Shown here piece after piece: positions 25,379 to 34,067 of a stretch of DNA of 64,000 bases. Location: NCBI RefSeq assembly GCF_014650435.1, contig NZ_BMUY01000001.1, positions 558,001 to 622,000 on the forward strand, given 5' to 3'. How positions within the stretch are numbered: position 1 is the first letter of the stretch; each line of letters begins with the position of its first letter. Source of the DNA: Streptomyces tendae. Lineage in GTDB: Bacteria > Actinomycetota > Actinomycetes > Streptomycetales > Streptomycetaceae. The notes under the pieces are model-generated. The model saw nothing but the letters and a program-made list of their open reading frames with translations, had not been told where the DNA came from and did no database searches. The position numbers and the translations under genes were made by a program.

Positions 25379-26860
25379 ATGTCCTACGCGTCCCTCCCCC
25401 TTGCCGCCGCCTCCGAGACCCCACCCCACACCGGCGGTCTGCTCACCCTGATCGACGGCACCGCCGGTCTGCTGACCGTCGCCGCCATCGGCATCGCGCT
25501 GCTGCTCTTCCTCATCATCAAGGTGCGACTGCAGCCCTTCGTCGCGCTGCTCGCCGTCTCCATAGCCGTCGGCCTGCTCGCCGGCCTGTCGGTCACCGAA
25601 CTCTTCGGCACCGTCCAGAAGTCGGACGCCGTCTCGACCATCGAGTCCGGCATGGGCGGCATCCTCGGCCACGTCGCCATCATCATCGGCCTGGGCACCA
25701 TGCTCGGCGCGATCCTCGAAGTCAGCGGCGGCGCACAGGTGCTGGCCTCACGGCTGCTCGGCCTCTTCGGGGAGAAGCGCGCCCCGCTCGCCATGGGCCT
25801 CACCGGCCTGATCTTCGGCATCCCGGTCTTCTTCGACGTGGGCATCTTCGTCCTCGCGCCCATCGTCTACGCCGCCGCCAAGCGCTCCGGCAAGTCGATC
25901 CTGCTCTACTGCCTGCCGCTGCTGGCCGGCCTGTCGATGACCCACGCCTTCCTGCCGCCGCACCCCGGCCCGGTGGCCGCCGCCGGACTGCTGAACGTCA
26001 AGCTCGGCTGGATCATCCTCATGGGCATCGTCTGCGGCATCCCCGCCGTCCTCGCCGCCTGGGTCTTCTCCGCCTGGATCGGCCGCCGCATCTTCGTGCC
26101 CGTGCCGCAGGACATGGTCGAGGCGTCCGAGGAGGCCAAGCAGGCCGTCGTCGAGGAGCAGCGCAAGGCGGGCGTCGCGCCCACCGAGACCCCGGTCGCG
26201 CTCGGCACGGTCCTCGGCATCATCGGCACCCCGCTGGTCCTGATCCTCGCCGCGACCTTCTCCTCCATCGCCCTGGACCCGTCCACCCTCCGCTCGGTGA
26301 TCGAGTTCTTCGGCAACCCGTTCGTCGCCCTGACCATCGCCCTGCTCCTCGCCTACTACCTGCTCGGCATCCGGCGCGGCTGGTCCCGCAAGTCCCTGGA
26401 GACCGTCTCGACGGCCTCGCTGAAGCCCGTCGGCAACATCCTGCTGGTGGTCGGCGCGGGCGGGGTCTTCGGCGCCGTCCTCAAGGCCAGCGGCGTCGCC
26501 CAGGCCCTCTCCGACACCTTCAACGACGTCGGCCTGCCGGTGATCGTCCTCGCCTACCTGATCTCCGTGGTGCTGCGGGTCGCGCAGGGCTCGGCGACGG
26601 TGGCCATCGTGACGACGGCGGGCATCGTGGCGCCGCTGCTCGCCGAGGGCGACCACTCCCAGGCGTTCGTCGCCCTGGTCATCATGGCCATCTCGGCCGG
26701 TTCCATCTTCGCCTCGCACGTCAACGACGGCGGGTTCTGGATGGTCGCCAAGTACTTCGGCATCAGCGAGCGGGACACGCTCAAGACGTGGACCGTGCTG
26801 GAGAGCGTGCTGTCGGTCGCCGGGTTCGTGGTGGCGGCGGTGGTGAGCCTGTTCGTGTAG
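25379..26860 (+). CDS. GntP-family gluconate/aldonate:H+ symporter
   Basis: 493 residues from ATG 25379. About twelve membrane helices and GntP-family landmarks: 'GGILGHVAIIIGLGTMLGAI', 'IFGIPVFFDVGIFVLAPI', 'THAFLPPHPGPVAAAGLL', 'RVAQGSATVAIVTTAGIVAP' and 'GSIFASHVNDGGFWMV'. The family carries gluconate and related sugar acids into the cell. Separated from ridA by a hairpin but same strand. In this context the cargo is likely the substrate of the deacylase/deaminase pair. Confidence 0.92.
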   Translation: MSYASLPLAAASETPPHTGGLLTLIDGTAGLLTVAAIGIALLLFLIIKVRLQPFVALLAVSIAVGLLAGLSVTELFGTVQKSDAVSTIESGMGGILGHVAIIIGLGTMLGAILEVSGGAQVLASRLLGLFGEKRAPLAMGLTGLIFGIPVFFDVGIFVLAPIVYAAAKRSGKSILLYCLPLLAGLSMTHAFLPPHPGPVAAAGLLNVKLGWIILMGIVCGIPAVLAAWVFSAWIGRRIFVPVPQDMVEASEEAKQAVVEEQRKAGVAPTETPVALGTVLGIIGTPLVLILAATFSSIALDPSTLRSVIEFFGNPFVALTIALLLAYYLLGIRRGWSRKSLETVSTASLKPVGNILLVVGAGGVFGAVLKASGVAQALSDTFNDVGLPVIVLAYLISVVLRVAQGSATVAIVTTAGIVAPLLAEGDHSQAFVALVIMAISAGSIFASHVNDGGFWMVAKYFGISERDTLKTWTVLESVLSVAGFVVAAVVSLFV

Positions 26861-26961
26861 GCGGGTACTCGTACGGCTCGTACGGGCGGCTCGTGTAGGC
26901 GTCTGATAACGAAGTTGGGGCTGGCTGTGTCCGACACAGGATTGTCGACCATACTGCCCGC

Positions 26962-27603
26962 GTGGAGCAGCGCAGAGGATCGACGAGCCAGCCCCTGGAA
27001 GGCGCCGGATTCGACCCGGCATTCATCCCCGGGCTCACCGCACCCGTGTCCGGTGAGCCCGAGGATGTGAGAGGCGACGAGGCGGAGAAGGACGCCGACG
27101 CGGAGACCGCGGAGCCCTCGGCCGCCGGCGACCCGTCCGCCGAGGGCGTCGAGGACGCTGCGGACGCCTCGGAACCGGAGGACGAGGCGCCCGTGGACGG
27201 CCCCGTCTTCGAGGCATCCGACCGCCGCGCCAAGATCGTCGCCGACCACAAGGGCGTACGCCTCTCCCTCGACGACCAGGGCTGTGAGTTCCGCTGGGAC
27301 GAGGTCGGGGCGGTCGAGACGGAGACCGGCCGCTTCGGCAAGCGGTTCACGGTCACGGTGCACACGCCGGACCGCCGCTGGTACCCGATCGAGATCGAGG
27401 CCGCCTCCCGAAGCCGTTTCGCCGAGTGGGAATCGGCCCTGGACGAGGTCCTGGACGCGTACTTCGAGGACGGCGAGGCGGAGTCCGAAACCGAGGCGGA
27501 GTCCGAGTCGGAGGCCGAAGAAGCGGCGGACACGGCGGACGGGGCAGAGAAGGACGCCGAGGACACTCAGGCCGCCGAGGGGACCAAGGCCCGCGCGGAG
27601 TAA
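26962..27603 (+). CDS. Hypothetical acidic protein with a PH-like core
   Basis: 213 residues from GTG 26962. Both ends are low-complexity and acidic (Glu/Asp/Ala/Ser), the last 45 residues almost entirely so. The middle, about 75-165, is a folded segment ('AKIVADHKGVRLSLDDQGCE', 'FTVTVHTPDRRWYPIEIEAA', 'FAEWESALDEVLDAYF') that reads like a small beta-sandwich such as a PH-type domain. No signal peptide. Not recognised further. Confidence 0.7.
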   Translation: MEQRRGSTSQPLEGAGFDPAFIPGLTAPVSGEPEDVRGDEAEKDADAETAEPSAAGDPSAEGVEDAADASEPEDEAPVDGPVFEASDRRAKIVADHKGVRLSLDDQGCEFRWDEVGAVETETGRFGKRFTVTVHTPDRRWYPIEIEAASRSRFAEWESALDEVLDAYFEDGEAESETEAESESEAEEAADTADGAEKDAEDTQAAEGTKARAE

Positions 27604-27670
27604 GCGTTTCGGGTGAAGATCCGTGCACGCCCTCTTGTCGCACCGGCGGCCATGGGCTTTCTTGACCCCC

Positions 27671-28996
27671 ATGGCGGACACCACGGGCAACACCTCAGAC
27701 GCAGGCGTATCGGTCGGGGCCGATCAGGCCCCCCGTAAGTCCAGTTGGCGCTACATCGGCCCGGGGATCGTCGTCGCCGCGACCGGTGTGGGCGCCGGCG
27801 ACCTCGTGGCCACCCTCATCGCGGGCAGCAACTTCGGCTACACCCTGCTGTGGGCGGCGGTCATCGGCTGCCTCGTGAAGATCTCCCTCGCCGAGGCGTG
27901 CGGCCGTTGGCACCTGGCCACCGGCCGCACCCTCTTCGACGGCTGGGCCAGCATCGGCCCCTGGACCACGTGGTTCTTCGCGATCTACGCGGTGATCTGG
28001 GGCTTCGTCTACGGTGCCGCGGCGATGTCGTCCAGCGCGCTCCCCCTCCAGGCCCTCTTCCCGGACGTGATGGACCTCGAATGGTGGGGCATCGCCTGCG
28101 GCCTGGTGGGCCTGGTCTTCGTCTGGTTCAACAAGTACAACGTCTTCGAGAAGGTCATGACGGTCCTGGTGGGCGTCATGTTCGTGGTGACGGTGTACCT
28201 GGCGATCCGCGTCACGCCCAACCTGGGCGACGCCTTCGCCGGCCTCCTCCCGGTCCTCCCGGACGAGAAGGACTCCGTCCTCAACACCCTGGGCCTGATC
28301 GGCGGCGTGGGCGGCACCATCACGCTGGCCGCCTACGGCTACTGGGTCAACGCCAAGGGCTGGACCAACACCGGCTGGATGAAGGTCATGCGGCTGGACA
28401 ACCGGGTCGCCTACGCCACGACGGGCATCTTCGTCGTCGCGATGCTCCTCGTCGGCGCCGAGCTGCTGCACTCGGCCAACGTCGCGATCGCGAGCGGCGA
28501 CAAGGGCCTGATCCAGCTCGGCGACATCCTGGAGCAGGAGTACGGCACGGCGACCGGCAAGCTCTTCCTGATCGGCTTCTTCGCCACCAGCTTCACCTCG
28601 CTGATCGGCGTCTGGCACGGCGTGAGCCTGATGTTCGCCGACTTCCTGGCCCGCAGGCGCGGTGAACGGGAGGCGCGCGGTGACGAGTTGGCCTCGGGTC
28701 GCCGCGAACGCTCCTGGGCCTTCCGCGCCTACCTGCTGTGGCTCACCTTCCCGCCCATCATCCTGCTCTTCCAGGACGAGCCCTTCCGCCTGATCATCAT
28801 CTACGGCGTCCTGGGCGCCGCCTTCATGCCCTTCCTCGCCCTCACCCTGATGTGGCTCCTCAACTCCTCCCGCACCCCTCGCGAGTGGCGCAACGGCAGC
28901 CTCAGCAACGGCATGCTCACCGTCGCCGGACTGCTGTTCCTGGTGTTGTGCGTCAAGCAGATCTGGGACCAGCCGTGGTCGGAGTTCTTCGGGTAG
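27671..28996 (+). CDS. Nramp-superfamily transporter lacking the canonical metal site
   Basis: 441 residues from ATG 27671 (a GTG at 27623 is possible). Eleven membrane helices in Nramp order. The first helix aligns with MntH, but the metal-binding DPGN is replaced by 'GAGD' in 'TGVGAGDLVATLIAGSNFGY', and the sixth helix has 'GGTITLAAYGYW' where Nramp has a Met-Pro-His. The protein therefore cannot bind Mn/Fe as classical Nramps do; related NRMT proteins carry Mg2+, and others are of unknown substrate. Single gene. Confidence 0.8.
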   Translation: MADTTGNTSDAGVSVGADQAPRKSSWRYIGPGIVVAATGVGAGDLVATLIAGSNFGYTLLWAAVIGCLVKISLAEACGRWHLATGRTLFDGWASIGPWTTWFFAIYAVIWGFVYGAAAMSSSALPLQALFPDVMDLEWWGIACGLVGLVFVWFNKYNVFEKVMTVLVGVMFVVTVYLAIRVTPNLGDAFAGLLPVLPDEKDSVLNTLGLIGGVGGTITLAAYGYWVNAKGWTNTGWMKVMRLDNRVAYATTGIFVVAMLLVGAELLHSANVAIASGDKGLIQLGDILEQEYGTATGKLFLIGFFATSFTSLIGVWHGVSLMFADFLARRRGEREARGDELASGRRERSWAFRAYLLWLTFPPIILLFQDEPFRLIIIYGVLGAAFMPFLALTLMWLLNSSRTPREWRNGSLSNGMLTVAGLLFLVLCVKQIWDQPWSEFFG

Positions 28997-29097
28997 AGGT
29001 ACCGGAGCTGCCGCATGCCTGGACAGGTGCCCCGAGGGGCAGGGCTTCTGCCCTGGAATACGTGGCAGCTGCAACTCGCTTCAGGTATGCCGGACGT

Positions 29098-29838
29098 ATG
29101 CGCGCAAAGAACGAGGAGCGGAAGGCCGACGTGGTTCGCCTTCGACCACCGTCGGACCGGAGCGAGCCCTCCCCGGGGGTCCGTCCCCCAGGGCCTGGCG
29201 GCATGGGCTTCGGCGCGGTGCGTGCGCTCCAGCGAAGTGTCGGCAACGCAGCCGTGTCCCAGGTGGTCGGGCGACCCCGTGACGTCATTCAACGGGCCAC
29301 CGTCGCGCCCACGGGCGACGGACCGGTGGTACACCTGGACGACGGGGACAGGAAGAACTCCCGGGAAGCGATCCTGTACATCAGCGGATCGTATGTGTAC
29401 AAGATGTACACCAAGGAAGCCACTGCGAATTCGGTTCTCTCGGAGATGGAGAAGGCGTCTGGGCTGGGCGTTCCCGTGCCCCCGTGGACGTCCTACAAAG
29501 CCAATTACGACCCCCAGGACGGAACCCGGCCCAAGCAGGTGACCGTCATCCGCTCCAAGAAGGTCGACGGCACGTTCTTCCAGCTCAGTAAGGGCGGTGG
29601 TGCGAAGACCTTCATCAACGCCATCCAGGGCATGTCTGACGTAACCCGTATGCGGCGGATCAGGAACCAGCTCGTGGCAGCCAGGGAGGCGGGCATCTCG
29701 GATCCCCAGGGAATGATCTCCAATGATCCCCAGGAGGGCGTGATGTTCTTCCTGGACATCCACACAGGCGGTACCGGCAGCGGGCTTGACGAGCTGATCA
29801 GTGCTGTGGACAAGAAGATCGACGACTTCACCCCCTGA
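29098..29838 (+). CDS. Orphan protein with 'LQRSVGNAAV' leader motif
   Basis: 246 residues from ATG 29098. Near residue 45 is 'ALQRSVGNAAVSQVV', the motif common at the N-termini of DUF4157 and other proteins linked to extracellular contractile injection systems and polymorphic toxins in Streptomyces. The rest has no DUF4157 HExxH; 'AILYISGSYVYKMYTKEA', 'VTVIRSKKVDGTFFQL' and 'GVMFFLDIH' faintly recall a kinase-like fold. Lower third-position GC than neighbours suggests transfer. No partner gene is adjacent. Function unknown. Confidence 0.65.
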   Translation: MRAKNEERKADVVRLRPPSDRSEPSPGVRPPGPGGMGFGAVRALQRSVGNAAVSQVVGRPRDVIQRATVAPTGDGPVVHLDDGDRKNSREAILYISGSYVYKMYTKEATANSVLSEMEKASGLGVPVPPWTSYKANYDPQDGTRPKQVTVIRSKKVDGTFFQLSKGGGAKTFINAIQGMSDVTRMRRIRNQLVAAREAGISDPQGMISNDPQEGVMFFLDIHTGGTGSGLDELISAVDKKIDDFTP

Positions 29839-29912
29839 GCGACTTCCGGCCTGGCTCGGGAAGCCGGGGAGGCATCGGCGCAGAGCTACCCGTCCCCGGC
29901 GGGGGAGGCGTC

Positions 29913-31178
29913 CTACCGCAGCGCGTCCCACTGCTCGCTGAGCGCGATCCCACGCAGCTGCTCCATGCTAAGCACGGGCGCGTCGCGGGTGGCGTCCTTG
30001 TTCTGGTCGCCGGTGTTGAAGGCGCTGATCACCACGCGGAAGCCCTCCGGCCCGGGGCGCAGCGTGTCCACGGTCCACATCACCACGCCGGAACCGGCCT
30101 TCTCGCCGGGCTCCTGCCGGGTGACGAGGCGGGTGCCGTCGGGCAGGATCTCCCCGCCGGCGTACACCTGCCCGGCGCCATCGGCCATGCCGTACTGCAC
30201 GTTGACCTGGACGAGGCTGCGGCCCTTCCCGTCGTCCACGATGACGTAGGCGTACTCGAACTCCTGCCCGCCGCGCGCGACGACGTCCAGCTTCCCGGGG
30301 AGCAGCGCGGCGAGTGTGTCGCCGACCGACTCCCCGGAAACCTCGGGCAGTTCGGGGCGGGGCGCGGTCGACCGCGACGGCTTTGGTTTCTTGGGAATGG
30401 CGTCGACCACCTCGCGCCACACCCCGGCGGTGACGAGCGTCCGCAGCCGCTCCGTGGACAGCGGCGGCTCGTCACGACTGACCGGTGCGCCCTTCTCGGC
30501 GGGGGAGTTCCACTCGGAGACGCTGACGTGCTGTCCCTCGGCGGTGACCAGGTCGGCGGTCCAGAGCTTGGTGTCCACGCGCAGGTCCGGGTACTCGTAG
30601 CCCTGGTACAACCTGAGCGTCGAGCCGTCGGGGAGCCGGTCGGAGGTGCAGTCGGCGTACGGCGTGCCGTTGTGGTCGGGACATGCCGCCAGCTGTCGTG
30701 CCTGGGCGCTCCCCGGCTCCACCCGCGCGAAGCCCATGCCGATGGCGGCGGCCCCGGCCCCGTCGTCGTAGACGAGGTGCGCGGCCGGACCCAGCTGGTG
30801 GTCCGAGCCCCGGCCCGACTCCTCGCCGTACGTCCCCCGGGGGAGCAGTCCCTTGAGCTCGCGCAGCAGGTCGTCGCCGGTGAAGACGGCCGCGGCGGCG
30901 GTCGCCTCGCCGTTCGGGGTGCCGGCGGAGGCGGCGGTGGACCGGGCGGGGGCGGCCTGGTCGTCCGCCGGGAGGACCAGCGCCCCGCCCACCCCGGCCA
31001 GGGCGACCCCGGCCACCCCGCCCACCACGGCAGTCCTGCGCCGCAGCAGGGCCCGCCGCCCTCGGACCCGCCCGGCGGTGACGAGGGCCGCCCGGTCGGC
31101 CTCGAAGCCGTCACCGGCGTCGCGCAGGGCGGCGCCCAGCCGGTCCTCGAAGGGGTCCCGACGATCGTTTTCGAGCAT
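29913..31178 (-). CDS. Membrane-anchored protein paired with a SigE-family sigma factor (anti-sigma-like)
   Basis: 421 residues from ATG 31178, preferred over 31211 because the conserved-looking 'FEDRLGAALRDAGDGFEADR' begins right after. A cytosolic N-terminus of about 45 residues, one membrane helix ('TAVVGGVAGVALAGVGGALVL'), then a large extracellular region with a short Ala/Thr linker. This layout, 79 bases downstream of the sigma gene, is that of anti-sigma or sigma-linked sensor proteins. No zinc (ZAS) motif is present. The extracellular part is not recognised. Confidence 0.75.
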   Translation of the reverse strand: MLENDRRDPFEDRLGAALRDAGDGFEADRAALVTAGRVRGRRALLRRRTAVVGGVAGVALAGVGGALVLPADDQAAPARSTAASAGTPNGEATAAAAVFTGDDLLRELKGLLPRGTYGEESGRGSDHQLGPAAHLVYDDGAGAAAIGMGFARVEPGSAQARQLAACPDHNGTPYADCTSDRLPDGSTLRLYQGYEYPDLRVDTKLWTADLVTAEGQHVSVSEWNSPAEKGAPVSRDEPPLSTERLRTLVTAGVWREVVDAIPKKPKPSRSTAPRPELPEVSGESVGDTLAALLPGKLDVVARGGQEFEYAYVIVDDGKGRSLVQVNVQYGMADGAGQVYAGGEILPDGTRLVTRQEPGEKAGSGVVMWTVDTLRPGPEGFRVVISAFNTGDQNKDATRDAPVLSMEQLRGIALSEQWDALR

Positions 31179-31257
31179 GGTGAACCACCCTTTCCACACG
31201 TGAGTCGACATGAGCCGCGGAGAACGGCGAACAAGAAACGGTCCGGGCCGGGGCGGC

Positions 31258-31767
31258 CTAGGGTCTGGCGTACTCCGAGAGGTCCTCGCCCAGCAGGTCC
31301 CGCAGCCGGCCGAGCGCCCGCGAGCACCGGGTCCGCACCGCCGCCGAACTGACGCCGAGTACGTCGGCGGTCTGCTCGACGGAGCGGTCGTCCCAGTACC
31401 GCAGGACGACGACGGCCCGGTCCTTGGCGGGCAGCCGCGCGAGCGCGTCCAGCAGCGTCAGCCGCAGGGACGCGTCCCCGTCACCGGCGCCGGGCAGATC
31501 GGGGAACACGTCGGTCGCCCGCTCCCCGCTGCTGCGCCGCCGCTGATGGGCCAGGAAGGCGCGGGTGAGCACGGTCTGCGCGTAGGCGGCCGGGTTCTCC
31601 GCCCGCGACACCCGCCCCCACCGCACGTAGAGCCGACCGAAGGTCTCCTGCACGAGATCCTCGGCCAGATGCGTGTCCCCGGCGGTGAGCAGACACGCGG
31701 ACCGGTACAGGTGCCCGGCCCGCGCCACCGCGAACTCGGCGTACTCGTCCGCCCGCCCCTGCCTCAT
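31258..31767 (-). CDS. SigE-family RNA polymerase sigma factor
   Basis: 169 residues from ATG 31767, which has a GGGGGGAG ribosome binding site; a longer frame from 31812 is possible. ECF architecture: sigma2 ('FAVARAGHLYRSACLLTAGD', 'LAEDLVQETFGRLYVRWGRV') and sigma4 ('LLDALARLPAKDRAVVVLRY', 'VEQTADVLGVSSAAVRTRCS'). This is the SigE-70/SigE-like subgroup frequent in actinobacteria, usually followed by a membrane-anchored partner as here. Targets cannot be inferred. Confidence 0.92.
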   Translation of the reverse strand: MRQGRADEYAEFAVARAGHLYRSACLLTAGDTHLAEDLVQETFGRLYVRWGRVSRAENPAAYAQTVLTRAFLAHQRRRSSGERATDVFPDLPGAGDGDASLRLTLLDALARLPAKDRAVVVLRYWDDRSVEQTADVLGVSSAAVRTRCSRALGRLRDLLGEDLSEYARP

Positions 31768-31866
31768 CCGTCCGCTCCCCCCGAAGTCCCCGCCGTGGTG
31801 TACCGCCCTCACCTCATTGATGCGGTGGGCCCCGGGAAATGTTTCATACGGACTTCACAGCAGGGT

Positions 31867-32058
31867 TCACAGCAGGTGGTCGGCCTTCCCCGCCTTGATG
31901 TCGAGGATCATCCGCCGCAGCGCCTCCCGGCTGTCGGTGAGGGCGGCGTCCTCCGCACCGGCTATGGCGACGTAGGCGTTGCCGGTGGCGTCGGTGCCGA
32001 GGCGGAAGCAGGAGTTTCCCTCGCCGCAGAAGGGTGCTTCCCAGGTGATGTCGCTCAT
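31867..32058 (-). CDS. DUF397 protein
   Basis: 63 residues from ATG 32058 with GAGGAG upstream. Begins 'ITWEAPFCGEGNSCFRLG' and ends 'EALRRMILDIKAGKADHLL', the DUF397 pattern. These small proteins are encoded next to WhiJ-type XRE regulators all over Streptomyces chromosomes, forming regulator/antagonist pairs in development and antibiotic control. It follows the XRE gene by 11 bases. Confidence 0.92.
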   Translation of the reverse strand: MSDITWEAPFCGEGNSCFRLGTDATGNAYVAIAGAEDAALTDSREALRRMILDIKAGKADHLL

Positions 32059-32069
32059 CGGGTGTCTCC

Positions 32070-32921
32070 TCAGAGGTCGTTGGCGATCGCGTGAATGAAG
32101 CCGCGTGATGCCTCTGACGAGAGGGCGATGCGCTCCATCCAGTCCAGATGGGCACGGTACTTCGCCAACTGAGTCTCGGCGTGCAGGAAATCAGGCCCGT
32201 GCGAGCTGTCGACCTGCACGGTGTCGAGCTGGGCCACGGGCCCCTCCGCGTACAGCACGGTCTGCCCGGCGCCGGGGAAGGCTCCGGCGGCGAAGGGAAT
32301 CACCAGGACGGTCACGTTGTCCTGCTCCGACCTCTCCAGGACGTAGCGCAGCTGTGCCTTGGCCACCTCCCGCCCACCGAACTGCATGCGGAGCGCGGCC
32401 TCGTGCACGATGGCCACGAACGGAGTTGCATCCGCCCCGTCCAGCACGCTCTGCCGCTCGACCCGATGCGCCATGCGCAGAGCGACCTCGTGCTCGGGCA
32501 ACTGCGGGACGACGACCCGGAAGACAGCCATCGCGTGGTCGGACGTCTGAAGCAGCCCAGGCATGTGCATCGAGTAGGCGGCCCGCATGCGGGCGGAGTG
32601 CGCCTCCAATTCCGCGATGTCCAGCATTCCCTGGGGCAGCGACCCCCGATACTTCTCCCACCAGCCCCGCCGACCGGCTGCTGCCATGCTCACCAGGGCC
32701 TCAACGTACTCCGCGTCTGCACAGTCGCAGTTGCAGGCCAGGGTGCGGACCCGCTCCGGACTGACGGCCCGTACCCCCGACTCGATGTGCGAGATCGTGC
32801 CCCGGTCAACCCCGAGCAGCGCCGCGGCAGACTCGGCGGACATACCCGCCGATGTGCGCATGCGACGAACCTCGATCCCCAGCCGCTTCTGGCGTGCTGT
32901 GGCTGATGTCCTCGCTCCCAT
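32070..32921 (-). CDS. XRE-family regulator, WhiJ-like (HTH + DUF5753)
   Basis: 283 residues from ATG 32921. N-terminal helix-turn-helix ('SAESAAALLGVDRGTISHIE') then a DUF5753 region ('WWEKYRGSLPQGMLDIAELE', 'PGLLQTSDHAMAVFRVV', 'FGGREVAKAQLRYVLERSEQ', 'GPDFLHAETQLAKY'). WhiJ-like repressors work with the DUF397 partner encoded just downstream. A frameshifted ATPase gene, often the third member of such loci, is divergent at 33138. Confidence 0.92.
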   Translation of the reverse strand: MGARTSATARQKRLGIEVRRMRTSAGMSAESAAALLGVDRGTISHIESGVRAVSPERVRTLACNCDCADAEYVEALVSMAAAGRRGWWEKYRGSLPQGMLDIAELEAHSARMRAAYSMHMPGLLQTSDHAMAVFRVVVPQLPEHEVALRMAHRVERQSVLDGADATPFVAIVHEAALRMQFGGREVAKAQLRYVLERSEQDNVTVLVIPFAAGAFPGAGQTVLYAEGPVAQLDTVQVDSSHGPDFLHAETQLAKYRAHLDWMERIALSSEASRGFIHAIANDL

Positions 32922-33137
32922 TTGCCAGTCCCTCCACCTCGTCGTGGGCAAGTCTGCCGTCAGCACAAGCAAGGCCCCACGATCGAGCGCATTTTTTACT
33001 GTCTGGTGCCAAATTAGGCACCGATGACGATACGTTCGGTGATGCAAACGCTACACAGGGCGTTCGGCAGTGCATCGCGCAAGCCTGCCCGCGCGACGGA
33101 GCCACCGACCGCCCACCGGCCCGACGAAGGAGTCGCC

Positions 33138-33627
33138 ATGCCCACAACCCGCTGCCCCGCCGCTCCCACCTACCCGGCGGACCCGACACCCCCCATCCCC
33201 GAAACCCTGGCCTACAGCCTCACGCTCCCCGCCGCACTGGCCAGCGCAGCGCTCGCACGGGCGACGACCAGGGAGGTCCTGCGGGCGCACGGCCTGGCGG
33301 ACATGCTGGGACCCGGCGCTGCAGGCGGTGGGCGGACTGGCGGCCGTCGCAAGCCAATTCACGGAGTCCTCGAACTACTACCTGACCCTCCGCTACCGCT
33401 TCTCCACCCTCCGCCTGATCGCCTACGACAGCCATCCCCGCCACACCAGCCCCCATCTGGCCACCGCCTGCGACACCCGACGCCGCGCGGCCCTCCGCGT
33501 CCTGGCCTGCGTCTGCCGCGCCTGCGACGGCACGTGGGGCTTCGGCGAGGCGAGGGAACCGGGTGGCGGCACACGCATGTGGGCGACCCTGCCGAGGGCG
33601 AGCGCGGCGGCGTACGGGGCGCCTTGA
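33138..33627 (+). pseudogene. HATPase-like (anti-sigma regulatory factor type) gene with a frameshift
   Basis: The reading frame starts at ATG 33138 with AAGGAG at 33127-33132 and gives 'LAYSLTLPAALASAALARAT' and 'LRAHGLADML'. At the GGG run 33308-33310 the frame breaks: the product continues in the next frame as 'DPALQAVGGLAAVASQF', 'YRFSTLRLIAYDSHPRH' and 'WGFGEAREPGGGTRMWATLP' to a stop at 33627. Removing one G restores a single protein of about 160 residues resembling the small histidine-kinase-like ATPases found beside XRE/DUF397 pairs, though its N-box and G-box motifs are weak. It is either a recent pseudogene or a base-calling error. Confidence 0.7.
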
Positions 33628-33748
33628 AGACGTAGGTCACAGTCGGACTTTGCCGTCCCTTGGGCCCGCCCATACCTCCCGTAGAACCGTCTTCACTACC
33701 GTCGTCGCGTTGGCAGGTGCACAGGGTGAACCACGGGGGAGGGTCGGC

Positions 33749-34060
33749 ATGGCGGACCTGGCTAAAGAGGCAGCGTCGCTGCACAAGGCGGCGTCGGGGC
33801 TGCGGGCGGTGGGACACCACACCGCGAAGCCGTTGCAGGAGTTCGAGTCCGCATCACACGACCTGTCGGCCCTCGGCGCCCTGGGTTCGCTCCTCGGTGC
33901 GAAGGGTGACATCGAGGAGGGCATGACCACCCTCGCGAAACTGACGAAGCAGCTGGACGAGGAGTGGGAGACCGAGGCGAAGTTCCTGGGCGACGTCTGC
34001 GACGCCTTCGACCTGCTCGAGGTGCTGCTGACCGCCGCGGCTCAGGCGAAGAAGGGCTGA
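33749..34060 (+). CDS. Small helical protein upstream of the RHS toxin (WXG100-like helper)
   Basis: 103 residues from ATG 33749. Predicted all-helical with a central Gly-rich break ('LGALGSLLGAKGDIEEG'), similar in size to WXG100/ESX partners but without a clear W-x-G. The stop is 7 bases before the RHS gene start, so the two are co-transcribed. Likely a secretion partner or chaperone for the toxin's N-terminal WXG-like domain. Not recognised by sequence otherwise. Confidence 0.7.
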   Translation: MADLAKEAASLHKAASGLRAVGHHTAKPLQEFESASHDLSALGALGSLLGAKGDIEEGMTTLAKLTKQLDEEWETEAKFLGDVCDAFDLLEVLLTAAAQAKKG

Positions 34061-34067
34061 GCGGGGC

